A program made the translations under genes and the position numbers. The notes under the pieces were generated by a model that had not been told where the DNA came from, ran no database searches, and saw only the letters and a program-made list of their open reading frames with translations. Of a DNA stretch of 64,000 nt, positions 18,031 to 27,201 are shown one piece after another; the first letter of the stretch is position 1; each line of letters starts with the position of its first letter. The stretch spans positions 1,364,001-1,428,000 of the forward strand of contig NZ_FNNP01000001.1 in the NCBI RefSeq assembly GCF_900106805.1, given 5' to 3'. The DNA is from Ruegeria halocynthiae (lineage in GTDB: Bacteria; Pseudomonadota; Alphaproteobacteria; Rhodobacterales; Rhodobacteraceae).

Positions 18031-20157
18031 TTAACTGCGCGCGCGCCCGATCAGTCCGAGGATATCCTGGGCGGCTTCAGGGATGTTTGTACCCGGGCCA
18101 AAGATTGCCTTTACCCCGTGATCATAGAGGAATTGATAATCCTGTTGCGGAATAACGCCGCCACAAATCACGATGATATCCTCTGCCCCGGCTTTCTTCA
18201 GCTCTTCTACCAATTGCGGTGCAAGCGTTTTATGGCCAGCCGCCTGCGACGAGATTCCAACCACGTGCACGTCATTGTCCACAGCATCCTGCGCCGCCTC
18301 AGCCGGGGTTTGAAACAGAGGACCGACATCCACGTCAAAGCCAATATCAGCAAAAGCCGTCGCAATGACCTTGGCGCCCCTATCATGCCCGTCCTGACCC
18401 ATCTTGACGACAAGCAGACGTGGGCGGCGGCCCTCGGCCTCGGCGAAATCTTCAATGGATTTCTGTATTGCCGCAAAGCCTTCGTCGCCTTCGTAGGCTG
18501 CGCCATAGACGCCAGCCAGCGTTTTCACTTCGGCGCGGTGGCGGCCGAATTCCTTTTCCATTGCCATGCTGATCTCTCCTACGGATGCGCGGGCGCGGGC
18601 GGCCTCGACGGCAGCGGCCAGCAGGTTGCCGCCTTCTTTGGCGGTTTTGGTCAGGGCTTCCAGCGCATTCTGGCAGGCAGCCTCGTCACGGGTCGCGCGG
18701 ATACGCCCCAGGCGCGCGACCTGAGCTTCGCGCACGGCCACATTGTCGACGTCCAGGATGTCAATCGGGTCTTCCTGTTCCTTGCGGTACTTGTTGACAC
18801 CAACGATGACCTCTTGGCCCCGATCGATCATGGCCTGTCGACGGGCTGCGCTTTCCTCGATCCGCAATTTGGGCATACCCGAGGCAACGGCCTTGGTCAT
18901 ACCGCCCATCTCTTCGACCTCTTCCATCAGGGCCCAGGCTTTTTCGACCAACTCATTTGTCAGACTCTCAACATAATAAGAGCCCGCTAACGGATCGACC
19001 ACATCGGTCACGCCGGTCTCTTCCTGCAGCACTAGCTGTGTGTTCCTAGCTATGCGGGCTGAGAAATCAGTCGGCAGCGCAATCGCCTCGTCCAGAGCGT
19101 TTGTGTGTAACGATTGGGTGCCGCCCAGAACGGCGCTCATCGCCTCATAGGCGGTGCGGATCACGTTGTTATAAGGATCCTGTTCCTGCAGCGACACGCC
19201 AGAGGTCTGGCAGTGTGTCCGCAACATCTTCGATCGTTCGGATTTTGCACCAAACTCGGTCATCACCCGGTGCCACAACGTGCGGGCTGCACGTAGTTTG
19301 GCAATCTCCATGAAAAAGTTCATGCCGATGGCAAAGAAGAACGACAACCGACCTGCGAATTTGTCCACGTCCATCCCGGCCTGCGTGGCAGCACGCACAT
19401 ATTCCCGGCCATCGGCCAGCGTATAGGCCAGTTCCTGTACCAGGTTCGCACCGGCCTCTTGCATGTGATAGCCCGAGATCGAGATCGAATTGAACTTGGG
19501 CATCTCGTTCGACGTGTAGTCGATAATGTCCGAGATGATTTTCATCGAGGGCTCAGGCGGATAGATATAGGTGTTGCGCACCATGAACTCTTTCAGGATG
19601 TCGTTCTGAATGGTGCCGGACAGGACCGATTTATCATGCCCTTGCTCTTCACCTGCCACAATGAAATTCGCCAGAATCGGAATCACCGCGCCGTTCATCG
19701 TCATCGAGACCGACACCTTGTCCAGCGGGATACCGTCGAACAGGATTTTCATGTCTTCGACGCTATCGATAGCCACACCGGCCTTGCCCACATCACCAAC
19801 TACGCGCGGGTGGTCACTGTCGTATCCCCGATGTGTGGCCAGATCGAACGCAACCGAGACGCCCTGCTGACCGGCGGCCAGATTGCGGCGATAAAAGGCG
19901 TTCGATTCCTCGGCCGTTGAAAATCCCGCATATTGACGGATCGTCCACGGGCGCCCTGCATACATCGTCGCCTTGACGCCGCGCGTAAATGGGCCGAAGC
20001 CCGGCAACGATCCCATATGCGGCAGATCAGCGGTATCTTCCTGCGTATAGAGCGGTTTGACGCCGATGCCTTCCAGCGTTTCTTTGGTCAGATCGTCCAA
20101 GGGACGTCCGCGCAGCTCTTTTTCAGCCAGCACCCGCCAGTCGTTGGTGTCGGTCAT
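18031..20157 (-). CDS. scpA: Methylmalonyl-CoA mutase (single-chain, B12-dependent)
   Basis: This 708-residue enzyme converts (R)-methylmalonyl-CoA to succinyl-CoA, the last step of propionyl-CoA assimilation. The N-terminal part is the substrate-binding barrel ([38 protein letters not shown]). The C-terminal 130 residues are the cobalamin-binding domain, with DGHDRG at residue 589 supplying the lower-ligand His591. Both halves are on one chain, as in other alphaproteobacteria. The start overlaps the stop of the sulfotransferase-like gene by 4 bases (ATGA). It is the last gene of the leftward propionate block. No cobalamin riboswitch is seen nearby. Confidence 0.95.
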   Translation of the reverse strand: MTDTNDWRVLAEKELRGRPLDDLTKETLEGIGVKPLYTQEDTADLPHMGSLPGFGPFTRGVKATMYAGRPWTIRQYAGFSTAEESNAFYRRNLAAGQQGVSVAFDLATHRGYDSDHPRVVGDVGKAGVAIDSVEDMKILFDGIPLDKVSVSMTMNGAVIPILANFIVAGEEQGHDKSVLSGTIQNDILKEFMVRNTYIYPPEPSMKIISDIIDYTSNEMPKFNSISISGYHMQEAGANLVQELAYTLADGREYVRAATQAGMDVDKFAGRLSFFFAIGMNFFMEIAKLRAARTLWHRVMTEFGAKSERSKMLRTHCQTSGVSLQEQDPYNNVIRTAYEAMSAVLGGTQSLHTNALDEAIALPTDFSARIARNTQLVLQEETGVTDVVDPLAGSYYVESLTNELVEKAWALMEEVEEMGGMTKAVASGMPKLRIEESAARRQAMIDRGQEVIVGVNKYRKEQEDPIDILDVDNVAVREAQVARLGRIRATRDEAACQNALEALTKTAKEGGNLLAAAVEAARARASVGEISMAMEKEFGRHRAEVKTLAGVYGAAYEGDEGFAAIQKSIEDFAEAEGRRPRLLVVKMGQDGHDRGAKVIATAFADIGFDVDVGPLFQTPAEAAQDAVDNDVHVVGISSQAAGHKTLAPQLVEELKKAGAEDIIVICGGVIPQQDYQFLYDHGVKAIFGPGTNIPEAAQDILGLIGRARS

Positions 20158-20969
20158 GTCGATTTCCTCTGTTCAATTCCGATTTCGGCGGGGGCAGCCC
20201 CGCACGTATTTGTTTCTGTCCGACAGATCAGTTCAGCCAACCCGTCAGCGCCGGAGGCCAGCCAAGCCAGATCATCGGCATAATCAGCCCACAGCTTCAT
20301 CGCCTGCTCAACACTCAGACCATTGGGTGCGGGCGAGGATGCTGCATTCAGCGCAAGGCCATCGCTGAACGCGGGTGCAACCCGGCCGCTCAACACCTCC
20401 AGCTGCGCCTGCTGCTGGCCCGCAAAATCCTCGAAGGGCATGACAAGCAACGGAATGCCCGGGAACGCCCGACTAAAATCCGTGATGACATCGCACCAAC
20501 TGCGTTTGCCTTGCGCGATACGCTTCCATTTTGCCGGTTCAATGGGGGCGCTTCCGCGTTTGAATTTGTAGGCTGCAACGGATGACCAATACATATCCAG
20601 TGCCCGGATATTCAGGGCAAGTTTGGTAACCCTGCCATCAAAGGCCTTCGCCAATAGCTGTCCCCGCTCTTGCACGCTGGGGTAGAGCGAGGCAAACGCA
20701 ATATTGCGTTCCATCGAGCCAACAAAATTCTCCTGACTGACCAGCAATTGCCCTGCGCCCCTGCGCGCACATGCGTCCAATTCCCGGCGCAGATCGTCGT
20801 ACACATCCTGCGTCAGATTGTTCAGACTGTTGAGGCCGTTGGCCCGGGTTCGTTCAGGCCCCCAATACGCCAGCCCCTGATCTTCAAGCACCCGTTCATT
20901 GCGGCGCAGGTAGTTCTGGAAACTGGTGGTGGCACAACGATGCGCGCCGCAATGCAGGATCACGTCCAT
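20154..20969 (-). CDS. Sulfotransferase-like P-loop protein in the propionate block
   Basis: About 271 residues. The start ([21 protein letters not shown]) looks like the 5'-phosphosulfate loop of sulfotransferases, with Gly, Arg and Thr-Thr-Ser in place and a helix after it. A later [11 protein letters not shown] may be the 3'-phosphate-binding Ser region. The rest is weakly similar to bacterial sulfotransferases at best. It could transfer sulfate or be an inactive relative. It is translationally coupled to scpA. The ATG at 20969 follows GGGGG; an extension up to 21098 does not look coding. Confidence 0.6.
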   Translation of the reverse strand: MDVILHCGAHRCATTSFQNYLRRNERVLEDQGLAYWGPERTRANGLNSLNNLTQDVYDDLRRELDACARRGAGQLLVSQENFVGSMERNIAFASLYPSVQERGQLLAKAFDGRVTKLALNIRALDMYWSSVAAYKFKRGSAPIEPAKWKRIAQGKRSWCDVITDFSRAFPGIPLLVMPFEDFAGQQQAQLEVLSGRVAPAFSDGLALNAASSPAPNGLSVEQAMKLWADYADDLAWLASGADGLAELICRTETNTCGAAPAEIGIEQRKST

Positions 20970-21139
20970 CCATCTACCCCCGCGCCTGAACAACCGGGGG
21001 ACCGGCGTGTTTTTTTTGCGCTCCAACGGGCAAGCTTGAGGTAACGCCGCCTCTGTGGGGCACTTTTTTGAGCATCCCGGACATTTCGCCAGTCGCATTC
21101 GCCCGAGCAGAGGCTATATTCATCAGAACAGGAGGCCTT

Positions 21140-21586
21140 ATGACACGTACGCTTGCCTTTGTTTTTTCGACACTATTCCCGTTGGCCGCCTTGTCAGCTG
21201 ACGCGACCGCCCCAGCGGATGACAGTTTTGTACGTCCGGTCGACACCAGCGATCTGAGCGATTTTCTCTGGACCCACCGCCCGATTGTCGTCTTTGCCGA
21301 CACTCCAGCGGACCCAAGGTTCCAGCAGCAGATTGACATGCTGCTGGAAGGCGAAGAGGCGATGCGGGATCGCGACGTGATCGTTTTGACCGACACCGAT
21401 CCTGCGGCACGATCTGCAATCCGATCAAAACTGCGCCCGCGCGGATTCCAGATGGTATTTGTCGACAAGGATGGCGTGGTCAAGCTGCGCAAACCCAGCC
21501 CATGGAGCGTACGCGAGATTGGTCGCTCGATCGACAAAACTCCTTTGCGTGAACGCGAAATCCGCGAACGGCGCGAAGGTGGCTGA
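21140..21586 (+). CDS. DUF4174-type exported protein
   Basis: About 148 residues, started by an ATG with AGGAGG upstream. It has a signal peptide (cut near LSADA) and a thioredoxin-like domain without redox cysteines (WTHRPIVVFADTPADPRF; DRDVIVLTDTDP; GFQMVFVDKDG). This fits the DUF4174 family of exported proteins, with no known function. It lies on the plus strand between the leftward pccA and the sulfotransferase-like gene, so pccA and scpA are not on one simple transcript unless reading through it in antisense. Confidence 0.75.
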   Translation: MTRTLAFVFSTLFPLAALSADATAPADDSFVRPVDTSDLSDFLWTHRPIVVFADTPADPRFQQQIDMLLEGEEAMRDRDVIVLTDTDPAARSAIRSKLRPRGFQMVFVDKDGVVKLRKPSPWSVREIGRSIDKTPLREREIRERREGG

Positions 21587-21662
21587 ACACCTGCGGCATA
21601 TACCAACGCCCCGACAGATACCGCCGGGCGCGTTGAGAGATATGATGCAGGCAAGCGCATGA

Positions 21663-23708
21663 TCACTCGAACTCGATGATCACATCATCGACTGCGAGAC
21701 TGTCGCCGGGACCTGCGTTGATCTTCGACACGACACCTTTTTTCTCGGCGCGCAGGATGTTTTCCATCTTCATCGCCTCAACGGTGCAGAGCGCCTGACC
21801 TTCCTGCACTTCCTGGCCCACCTCGACGTCGATCTTTACGATCAAGCCCGGCATTGGGCACAGCAGCATTTTCGATGTATCGGGCGGCAGTTTCTCGGGC
21901 ATCATGCGGGCAAGTTCGGCCTGACGCGGTGTCCGCACATGAACTTTGAGGTCCGCGCCACGGTTCCTAATGCGGAATCCGCCCGAGACCTTCCCGGCCT
22001 TCAACACCAGCGGGCTGCCATCAACGTCCAGGACCGCCAATTGGTCACCCGGCGTCCAGTCCGAGGCGACCCGCACCACGCCACCATCGGCGAACGCAAC
22101 AGTCGAGCCGGCCTGATCCGCCTCGATCGTGACCTCAAATTCACGGTTCTGCAGTGTCACCACCCACTCGGTTCCGACCTTGCGTTCATGATTGTCCATC
22201 CGGCCCGAAACGCGGGTGCGCCGGATCTCGGCAACCCGGTGCATGGCGGCACAGGATGCCGCGATGCGGTGCAGATCGGTTTCGGGCAGGGTGACGCCTT
22301 CGAATCCGTCCGGGTATTCCTCGGCAATGAAGGCGGTGGTCATGTCGCCGCTGATGAATTTCGGATGATCCATCACCGCCGATAAGAAGGGCAGGTTATG
22401 GCCGATACCTTCAACCTCAAAACTGTCCAGCGCCACGCGCATTGCCTCGATCGCCTGCGCACGGGTGGGCGCCCAAGTGCAGAGCTTGGCGATCATGGGG
22501 TCGTAATACATGCTGATCTCACCACCCTCATAGACTCCGGTATCATTGCGCACGGCGCATTCACCTTCGGGCGCCTCACCCTGCCACTTGTCATTGACCA
22601 GCAATGGGCCAGCAGCGACTTCTTGCGGCGGGCGATAGCGGGTCAGGCGGCCAATCGAGGGCAGGAAGCCACGATACGGGTCTTCGGCATAAAGACGGTT
22701 CTCGATCGCCCAGCCGGTCAAGGCCACGTCATCCTGCGAGATGGTCAATTTTTCACCCGCCGCCACGCGGATCATCTGTTCAACCAGATCGACGCCAGTG
22801 ATCAGCTCGGTCACCGGGTGTTCCACCTGTAGACGGGTATTCATCTCTAGGAAGTAAAAGTTCTTATCCCCATCCACGATGAATTCGACTGTCCCTGCAC
22901 TGGCATAGTCCACGGCCTTGGCAAGCGCGACCGCCTGTTCCCCCATGGCCTTGCGGGTCTCGGGATCAAGGAACGGCGACGGCGCCTCCTCCACGACCTT
23001 CTGGTTCCGGCGCTGGATCGAGCATTCCCGTTCACCCAGATAGACACCATTACCATGGCTGTCGCAAAGCACCTGAATCTCGATGTGGCGCGGCTGGGTT
23101 ACAAACTTCTCGATAAAAATCCGATCATCGCCGAAAGAGTTTGCCGCTTCGTTTTTGGATGATTGGAAGCCTTCGCGCGCTTCTTCGTCGTTCCACGCGA
23201 TCCGCATCCCCTTGCCACCACCACCAGCGCTGGCCTTGATCATCACCGGATAGCCGACTTCGTTCGAGATCTTCACAGCCTCATCAGCATCCTCGATCAA
23301 CCCCATGTAGCCGGGAACAGTCGATACCCCGGCCTCCTGCGCGATCTTCTTCGAGGTGATCTTGTCACCCATACTTTCAATCGCGCCGACCGGAGGGCCG
23401 ACAAAGGCTACACCTTCAGCATACAGCGCTTGCGCAAATTTGGAGTTCTCCGACAGGAAACCATAACCGGGGTGAACCGCCTGCGCTCCGCATTGGCGAA
23501 TGGCGTCCATCACCTTGTCGATCACGATGTAGGACTGGTTTGCCGGAGGCGGGCCGATATGCACAGCCTCATCCGCCATCGAAACATGCAAGGCGTTCTT
23601 GTCAGCATCTGAATAAATGGCGACCGTGCCAATGCCCATCTTGCGGGCAGTCTTGATGACCCGGCAGGCAATCTCGCCCCGGTTTGCGATCAGGATCTTG
23701 TTGAACAT
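21663..23708 (-). CDS. pccA: Propionyl-CoA carboxylase biotin-containing subunit
   Basis: This 681-residue subunit carboxylates its own biotin, using ATP and bicarbonate, for transfer to propionyl-CoA. It has the biotin carboxylase part at residues 1-445 (MFNKILIANRGEIACRVI; glycine-rich ATP loop SAGGGGKGM; metal-site FLEMNTRLQVEHPVTE), a middle BT domain for contact with the beta chain, and a C-terminal biotinyl domain with EAMKMEN, where Lys647 carries biotin. The gene lies downstream of pccB on the same strand, with three small genes and a strong hairpin between them. Confidence 0.95.
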   Translation of the reverse strand: MFNKILIANRGEIACRVIKTARKMGIGTVAIYSDADKNALHVSMADEAVHIGPPPANQSYIVIDKVMDAIRQCGAQAVHPGYGFLSENSKFAQALYAEGVAFVGPPVGAIESMGDKITSKKIAQEAGVSTVPGYMGLIEDADEAVKISNEVGYPVMIKASAGGGGKGMRIAWNDEEAREGFQSSKNEAANSFGDDRIFIEKFVTQPRHIEIQVLCDSHGNGVYLGERECSIQRRNQKVVEEAPSPFLDPETRKAMGEQAVALAKAVDYASAGTVEFIVDGDKNFYFLEMNTRLQVEHPVTELITGVDLVEQMIRVAAGEKLTISQDDVALTGWAIENRLYAEDPYRGFLPSIGRLTRYRPPQEVAAGPLLVNDKWQGEAPEGECAVRNDTGVYEGGEISMYYDPMIAKLCTWAPTRAQAIEAMRVALDSFEVEGIGHNLPFLSAVMDHPKFISGDMTTAFIAEEYPDGFEGVTLPETDLHRIAASCAAMHRVAEIRRTRVSGRMDNHERKVGTEWVVTLQNREFEVTIEADQAGSTVAFADGGVVRVASDWTPGDQLAVLDVDGSPLVLKAGKVSGGFRIRNRGADLKVHVRTPRQAELARMMPEKLPPDTSKMLLCPMPGLIVKIDVEVGQEVQEGQALCTVEAMKMENILRAEKKGVVSKINAGPGDSLAVDDVIIEFE

Positions 23709-23744
23709 GGAACGTCCTTTGGCTTGTTGTTCTGAGAACGCAAA

Positions 23745-23778
23745 ACGCCGCCGCAGGGCAATGACCCTGCGGCGGCGT
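23745..23778 (-). terminator. Strong hairpin between the small lipoprotein gene and pccA
   Basis: A perfect 14-bp stem (ACGCCGCCGCAGGG with its complement, 6-base loop) follows the stop of the small lipoprotein gene. In the direction of transcription it is followed by a short T run (TTTTGCG). It lies only about 36 bases before the pccA start. It may end or attenuate upstream transcription, or protect the 3' end of the upstream message. Confidence 0.7.
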
Positions 23779-23825
23779 GATGCGCGATGACGGACGAGGC
23801 GTCAGCCGCCCCGAAAAATTCAGCG

Positions 23826-24029
23826 TTAGTTACAGGTGTTCTGCGTTTTGCAGTAAAGCACGTTGCCTGCGGCGCCGACTGCAGCCCCGAACAGCGGATC
23901 CGCACTGAGGACCGCAGCCCCCACTGCCCCTGCGCCGCCGCCAAGGATTGCCTGTTCGCCTGTTGTGTCACCACAGGCCGCAAGGCCCGCACAGGTTGCC
24001 AACGCAATGAAGATTCGTGATTTTTGCAT
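23826..24029 (-). CDS. Small lipoprotein with glycine-zipper repeats
   Basis: A 67-residue protein. The lipoprotein signal ends in LAAC (Cys19). The mature part is rich in Gly and Ala with a glycine-zipper pattern (LGGGAGAVGAAVLSADPLFGAAVGAAG) and ends with two cysteines (YCKTQNTC). Such small lipoproteins insert in the outer membrane or oligomerise, and their role is unknown. It lies inside the pccB-pccA block and is followed by a strong hairpin. Confidence 0.75.
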   Translation of the reverse strand: MQKSRIFIALATCAGLAACGDTTGEQAILGGGAGAVGAAVLSADPLFGAAVGAAGNVLYCKTQNTCN

Positions 24030-24489
24030 GATTTCTGCCCTTTTTGGTTATTCCAAGTCTTTGAGGGCAGATGCCGATTTCTGGCGTTGTTATGCAATAA
24101 CAGAGGTCGCCGGCATGAGATTTGCGCAGTTTTTTGCCGCTTTTTGCCTGCATTCGGCAAAAAGAAAACCGCGGACAGAACTCTGTGGGGAACACAAGCC
24201 TGCCCGCGGAAGGAAGGGGTACGGAATAGTAGGTGCTTGTGCGACGCAGGCAAAGTAGAGCCGCACGGCCCGATCACTGTGCACAGCACAATTCCGGGGG
24301 CAAACCGGTTATTGTTTCCATTTGAGATTCCGGCTGAATTCTGCCCATCCGACAAATCACCGCGCAATTTTGCGCCTACAGCACAGCCGTCAGAGCAATT
24401 TGCATCGGCCCGCGAATCCATCGCATTCTTAAGTCGAAACCCATGGCCATAAGACGGTTGAGCGTTATGCACGACGGCCTTGTACACGA
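24030..24489. other. 460-base intergenic region with two hairpins
   Basis: No convincing gene on either strand. It holds two inverted repeats: CTTTTTGCC / GGCAAAAAG at 24140-24164, and CCGCGGACAG / CTGCCCGCGG at 24169-24209 with one mismatch. Both lie upstream of the small lipoprotein gene and might be its leader or a small RNA. Nothing else recognisable. Confidence 0.4.
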
Positions 24490-24843
24490 TCAGCGCACCC
24501 CGCCGAACACATCCGGGAATGACTGGCGTGCGGCATCCAGATCAATCACCAACAACGCATCATAGCTGGCCGGGTCAAACGGATCTTCGGCGGCAATAAT
24601 TTCGCGCCCGAACAGCCAGCTCAAACGCCCAGCGTCCAGATTTCCCCGCTCAAAGGGCTGATCGCCAAAATGTGCCCACAAAGCCTCAATAAACGCGACG
24701 TCTGCGCGCTTGTCGGCGGGTTTGCGGTCACGAAATCGTTCACGCTGAGTCAGCGGTGTCACGCCTTTAGGGTTGGCGCGCCGGATGATGAACTGAAAGT
24801 CGGTTCCAGGCAGTCGACCGGGGAAACCACGATGTTTCAACAT
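24490..24843 (-). CDS. Hypothetical protein in the pccB-pccA interval
   Basis: A 117-residue cytoplasmic protein, mostly charged, with LKHRGFPGRLPGTDFQFIIRR at the start, a basic stretch (TQRERFRDRKPADKRAD) and a more ordered C-terminal half (FIEALWAHFGDQPFERG). I do not recognise a family. It is on the same strand as pccB and pccA. No signal peptide or membrane helix is seen. The composition is plausible for a real gene, but nothing else confirms it. Confidence 0.5.
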   Translation of the reverse strand: MLKHRGFPGRLPGTDFQFIIRRANPKGVTPLTQRERFRDRKPADKRADVAFIEALWAHFGDQPFERGNLDAGRLSWLFGREIIAAEDPFDPASYDALLVIDLDAARQSFPDVFGGVR

Positions 24844-24979
24844 GACGAACCCTCGTCGATCAGATTCCTGAAAAGACTAGACATCAGACATACCTGCGGG
24901 ATTGAAGCGATCATGCGCACCTCTGGATTTGTATCGTTGAATCTGGGCACTCTGAGACCGTGACATTGGGGATCCATGG

Positions 24980-25414
24980 TCAGAGTCCCTCCCAGATACA
25001 CTGGGATTGCTCCAACCGGTAGGCTTCGAAGAACTGGGTTGCGTCGGAATCTGAAGTGCCGAACTCAAGCGGTCGATCCGAGAAGGAAATCACCACGCGA
25101 ACGGGCTGAAGCTTATGTTGCGCCACATAAGGCACCGCCAGCGTTTCACACAAATGCTCCATATCGACCACGGCAATATCGTATGTGATACGCCCTACCG
25201 TCGAGCCAATCTTGGGGGCAATGAAACGGAATCGAAGCCACAACTCACCCGGATTGGTATCAAGCAGCACATCGCTGAGTTCTACCGGTTGCCCAGACGG
25301 CACAGGCAGAAGGTTTGAGGCCTGCACCGGCCCCATCCCTGCGACCATCGCCAACACCAAAGCACAACCCCGAAGCCGTCGACGGCAGCCTCCTCCCTCC
25401 GGGATTGACTGCAT
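24980..25414 (-). CDS. Exported DUF6497-like protein
   Basis: About 144 residues with a basic N-terminus, a hydrophobic signal core (LRGCALVLAMVAGMGPVQA) and a compact mature domain (LPVPSGQPVELSDVLLD; WLRFRFIAPKIG; VRVVISFSDRPLEFG) ending in a segment with Cys. It resembles a roseobacter family of exported proteins of unknown function that often sits between pccB and pccA. The start could also be the in-frame ATG at 25459. It lies about 70 bases downstream of the pccB stop. Confidence 0.65.
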   Translation of the reverse strand: MQSIPEGGGCRRRLRGCALVLAMVAGMGPVQASNLLPVPSGQPVELSDVLLDTNPGELWLRFRFIAPKIGSTVGRITYDIAVVDMEHLCETLAVPYVAQHKLQPVRVVISFSDRPLEFGTSDSDATQFFEAYRLEQSQCIWEGL

Positions 25415-25487
25415 GGCATATGCAGCCTGCGCTTTCTTATATCTGGTCGAATAAGTCATATGCGGCTTTGGTCACGGGCTCAGGTTA

Positions 25488-27020
25488 CTACAGCGGAATG
25501 TTGTCGTGTTTCTTCCAAGGGTTCTTCAGTTGCTTACCGCGCAGGCTGGCAAAGGCACGCGACACACGACGGCGGGTCGATTGTGGCATGATCACCTCGT
25601 CAATAAAGCCACGCTCGGCGGCAACAAACGGGTTGGCGAACCGCTCTTCGTAGTCCTGCGCGTGCTGCGCGATCTTGTCGGTGTTACCCAGATCAGCGCG
25701 GTGGATGATCTCGGTCGCGCCTTTGGCACCCATCACCGCAATCTCGGCCGTGGGCCAGGCATAATTGAAATCGCCGCGCAGATGCTTGGATGCCATCACG
25801 TCATACGCCCCACCATATGCCTTGCGGGTGATCACTGTGACCTTTGGTACGGTCGCTTCGCCATAGGCAAACAGCAGTTTTGCACCGTGTTTGATCACGC
25901 CGCCATATTCCTGCGAGGTCCCCGGCAGAAAGCCCGGTACATCGACAAGCGTCAGGATCGGGATTTCAAAGCAATCGCAGAACCGCACAAACCGTGCCGC
26001 TTTGCGTGAACTATCGATATCCAGACAGCCCGCCAGAATCATCGGTTGGTTAGCCACGATACCTACGGTCTGCCCCTCAAGCCGGATAAAGCCGGTAATG
26101 ATGTTTTTGGCGTAGTCTTCCTGGATCTCGTAGAAATCGCCCTCATCCGCCACTTTGGTGATGAGTTCCTTCATATCGTAAGGCGTGTTCGGATTGTCCG
26201 GGATCAGTGTATCCAGTGATGTCTCGATCCGATCGGGCTCATCAAAAAACGGACGTACCGGCGGCTTTTCGCGGTTATTGAGTGGCAGGAAGTCAACGAG
26301 GCGGCGCACTTCGGCCAGTGCCTCTACATCGTTTTCAAACGCACCATCGGCAACCGAGGATTTCTTGGTATGAGTCGAGGCCCCACCAAGCTCTTCTGCA
26401 GTCACGACCTCATTGGTCACCGTTTTGACCACATCCGGACCGGTTACAAACATGTACGAAGTGTCTTTGACCATGAAAATAAAGTCCGTCATCGCCGGGC
26501 TATACACCGCGCCACCTGCGCACGGCCCCATGATCACGCTGATCTGCGGCACCACGCCTGAGGCCATGATATTGCGCTGGAATACTTCGGCATATCCCGC
26601 CAACGAGGCGACACCTTCCTGAATCCGGGCGCCACCCGAGTCGTTGATCCCGATCACTGGCGCACCATTCTGCACCGCCATATCCATGATCTTGCAGATC
26701 TTCTGGGCGTGGGTCTCGGACAGCGAACCGCCGAAAACGGTAAAATCCTGACTGAACACATAGACCATCCGACCATTGATTGTGCCCCAGCCGGTGACCA
26801 CACCATCGCCAGCAGGTCTTTGCTTTTCCATCCCGAAATCAGTGCAGCGATGACTGACAAACATGTCGAATTCTTCAAAGCTGCCTTCATCCACCAGTAG
26901 CTCGATCCGTTCACGCGCCGTCAGTTTTCCACGTGCGTGCTGGGCATCGATGCGCTTTTGTCCGCCCCCCAATCGCGCATTGTTACGACGGCCTTCGAGC
27001 TCGGAAAGGATGTCTTTCAT
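25488..27020 (-). CDS. pccB: Propionyl-CoA carboxylase carboxyltransferase subunit
   Basis: This 510-residue beta chain moves the carboxyl group from biotin to propionyl-CoA, giving methylmalonyl-CoA. It has the two crotonase-fold halves of the acyl-CoA carboxyltransferases, with oxyanion-hole glycine pairs in [16 protein letters not shown] and [13 protein letters not shown]. The family start [12 protein letters not shown] at 27020 has GGGAG upstream; the frame extends to 27092 across the promoter region, where it is not family-like. The upstream interval to the divergent exporter carries two TTTGCAAA-like palindromes, the probable binding sites of PccR. Confidence 0.95.
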   Translation of the reverse strand: MKDILSELEGRRNNARLGGGQKRIDAQHARGKLTARERIELLVDEGSFEEFDMFVSHRCTDFGMEKQRPAGDGVVTGWGTINGRMVYVFSQDFTVFGGSLSETHAQKICKIMDMAVQNGAPVIGINDSGGARIQEGVASLAGYAEVFQRNIMASGVVPQISVIMGPCAGGAVYSPAMTDFIFMVKDTSYMFVTGPDVVKTVTNEVVTAEELGGASTHTKKSSVADGAFENDVEALAEVRRLVDFLPLNNREKPPVRPFFDEPDRIETSLDTLIPDNPNTPYDMKELITKVADEGDFYEIQEDYAKNIITGFIRLEGQTVGIVANQPMILAGCLDIDSSRKAARFVRFCDCFEIPILTLVDVPGFLPGTSQEYGGVIKHGAKLLFAYGEATVPKVTVITRKAYGGAYDVMASKHLRGDFNYAWPTAEIAVMGAKGATEIIHRADLGNTDKIAQHAQDYEERFANPFVAAERGFIDEVIMPQSTRRRVSRAFASLRGKQLKNPWKKHDNIPL

Positions 27021-27088
27021 GTCGGTAGTCTCCCATGAGAATTTGCGCGACCATAACGACGCGGCTACCGAGACCAAAGAAGTATTCG

Positions 27089-27137
27089 GCAAATTTGCAT
27101 ATTTTTGACAATCGAATCAAAGATAATTGCAAATTTG
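27089..27137. promoter_or_regulatory. PccR-type operator pair upstream of pccB
   Basis: Two AT-rich palindromes lie in the interval between pccB and the divergent exporter: GCAAATTTGC at 27089-27098 and TTGCAAATTTG at 27127-27137. They are about 38 bases apart centre to centre. Regulators of the ScfR group (PccR in Rhodobacter sphaeroides) are known to bind TTTGCAAA-type sites by propionate genes. The assignment here is by similarity only. Confidence 0.55.
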
Positions 27138-27201
27138 TTAATTAACACAACAACCCAACACGCTCATGGCATTTCCTGCATTCAGGCTCTAATAGTGAAC
27201 C

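Noticed and set aside
18118-18990. A 290-codon open frame on the plus strand opposite scpA
   Set aside because: It is the complement of a strongly conserved enzyme gene, has no ribosome site and encodes no recognisable motif. Similar antisense frames opposite betA, proS, mgtE, lolC/E and the FAD oxidoreductase gene were rejected for the same reason.
20158-21139. Cobalamin riboswitch for methylmalonyl-CoA mutase
   Set aside because: No B12-box-like sequence is seen upstream of scpA or the sulfotransferase-like gene.
24024-24452. A 142-codon open frame on the plus strand in the pccB-pccA gap
   Set aside because: It runs across two hairpins and opposite the lipoprotein start, and its composition (many Cys, Phe and Arg) is not protein-like.
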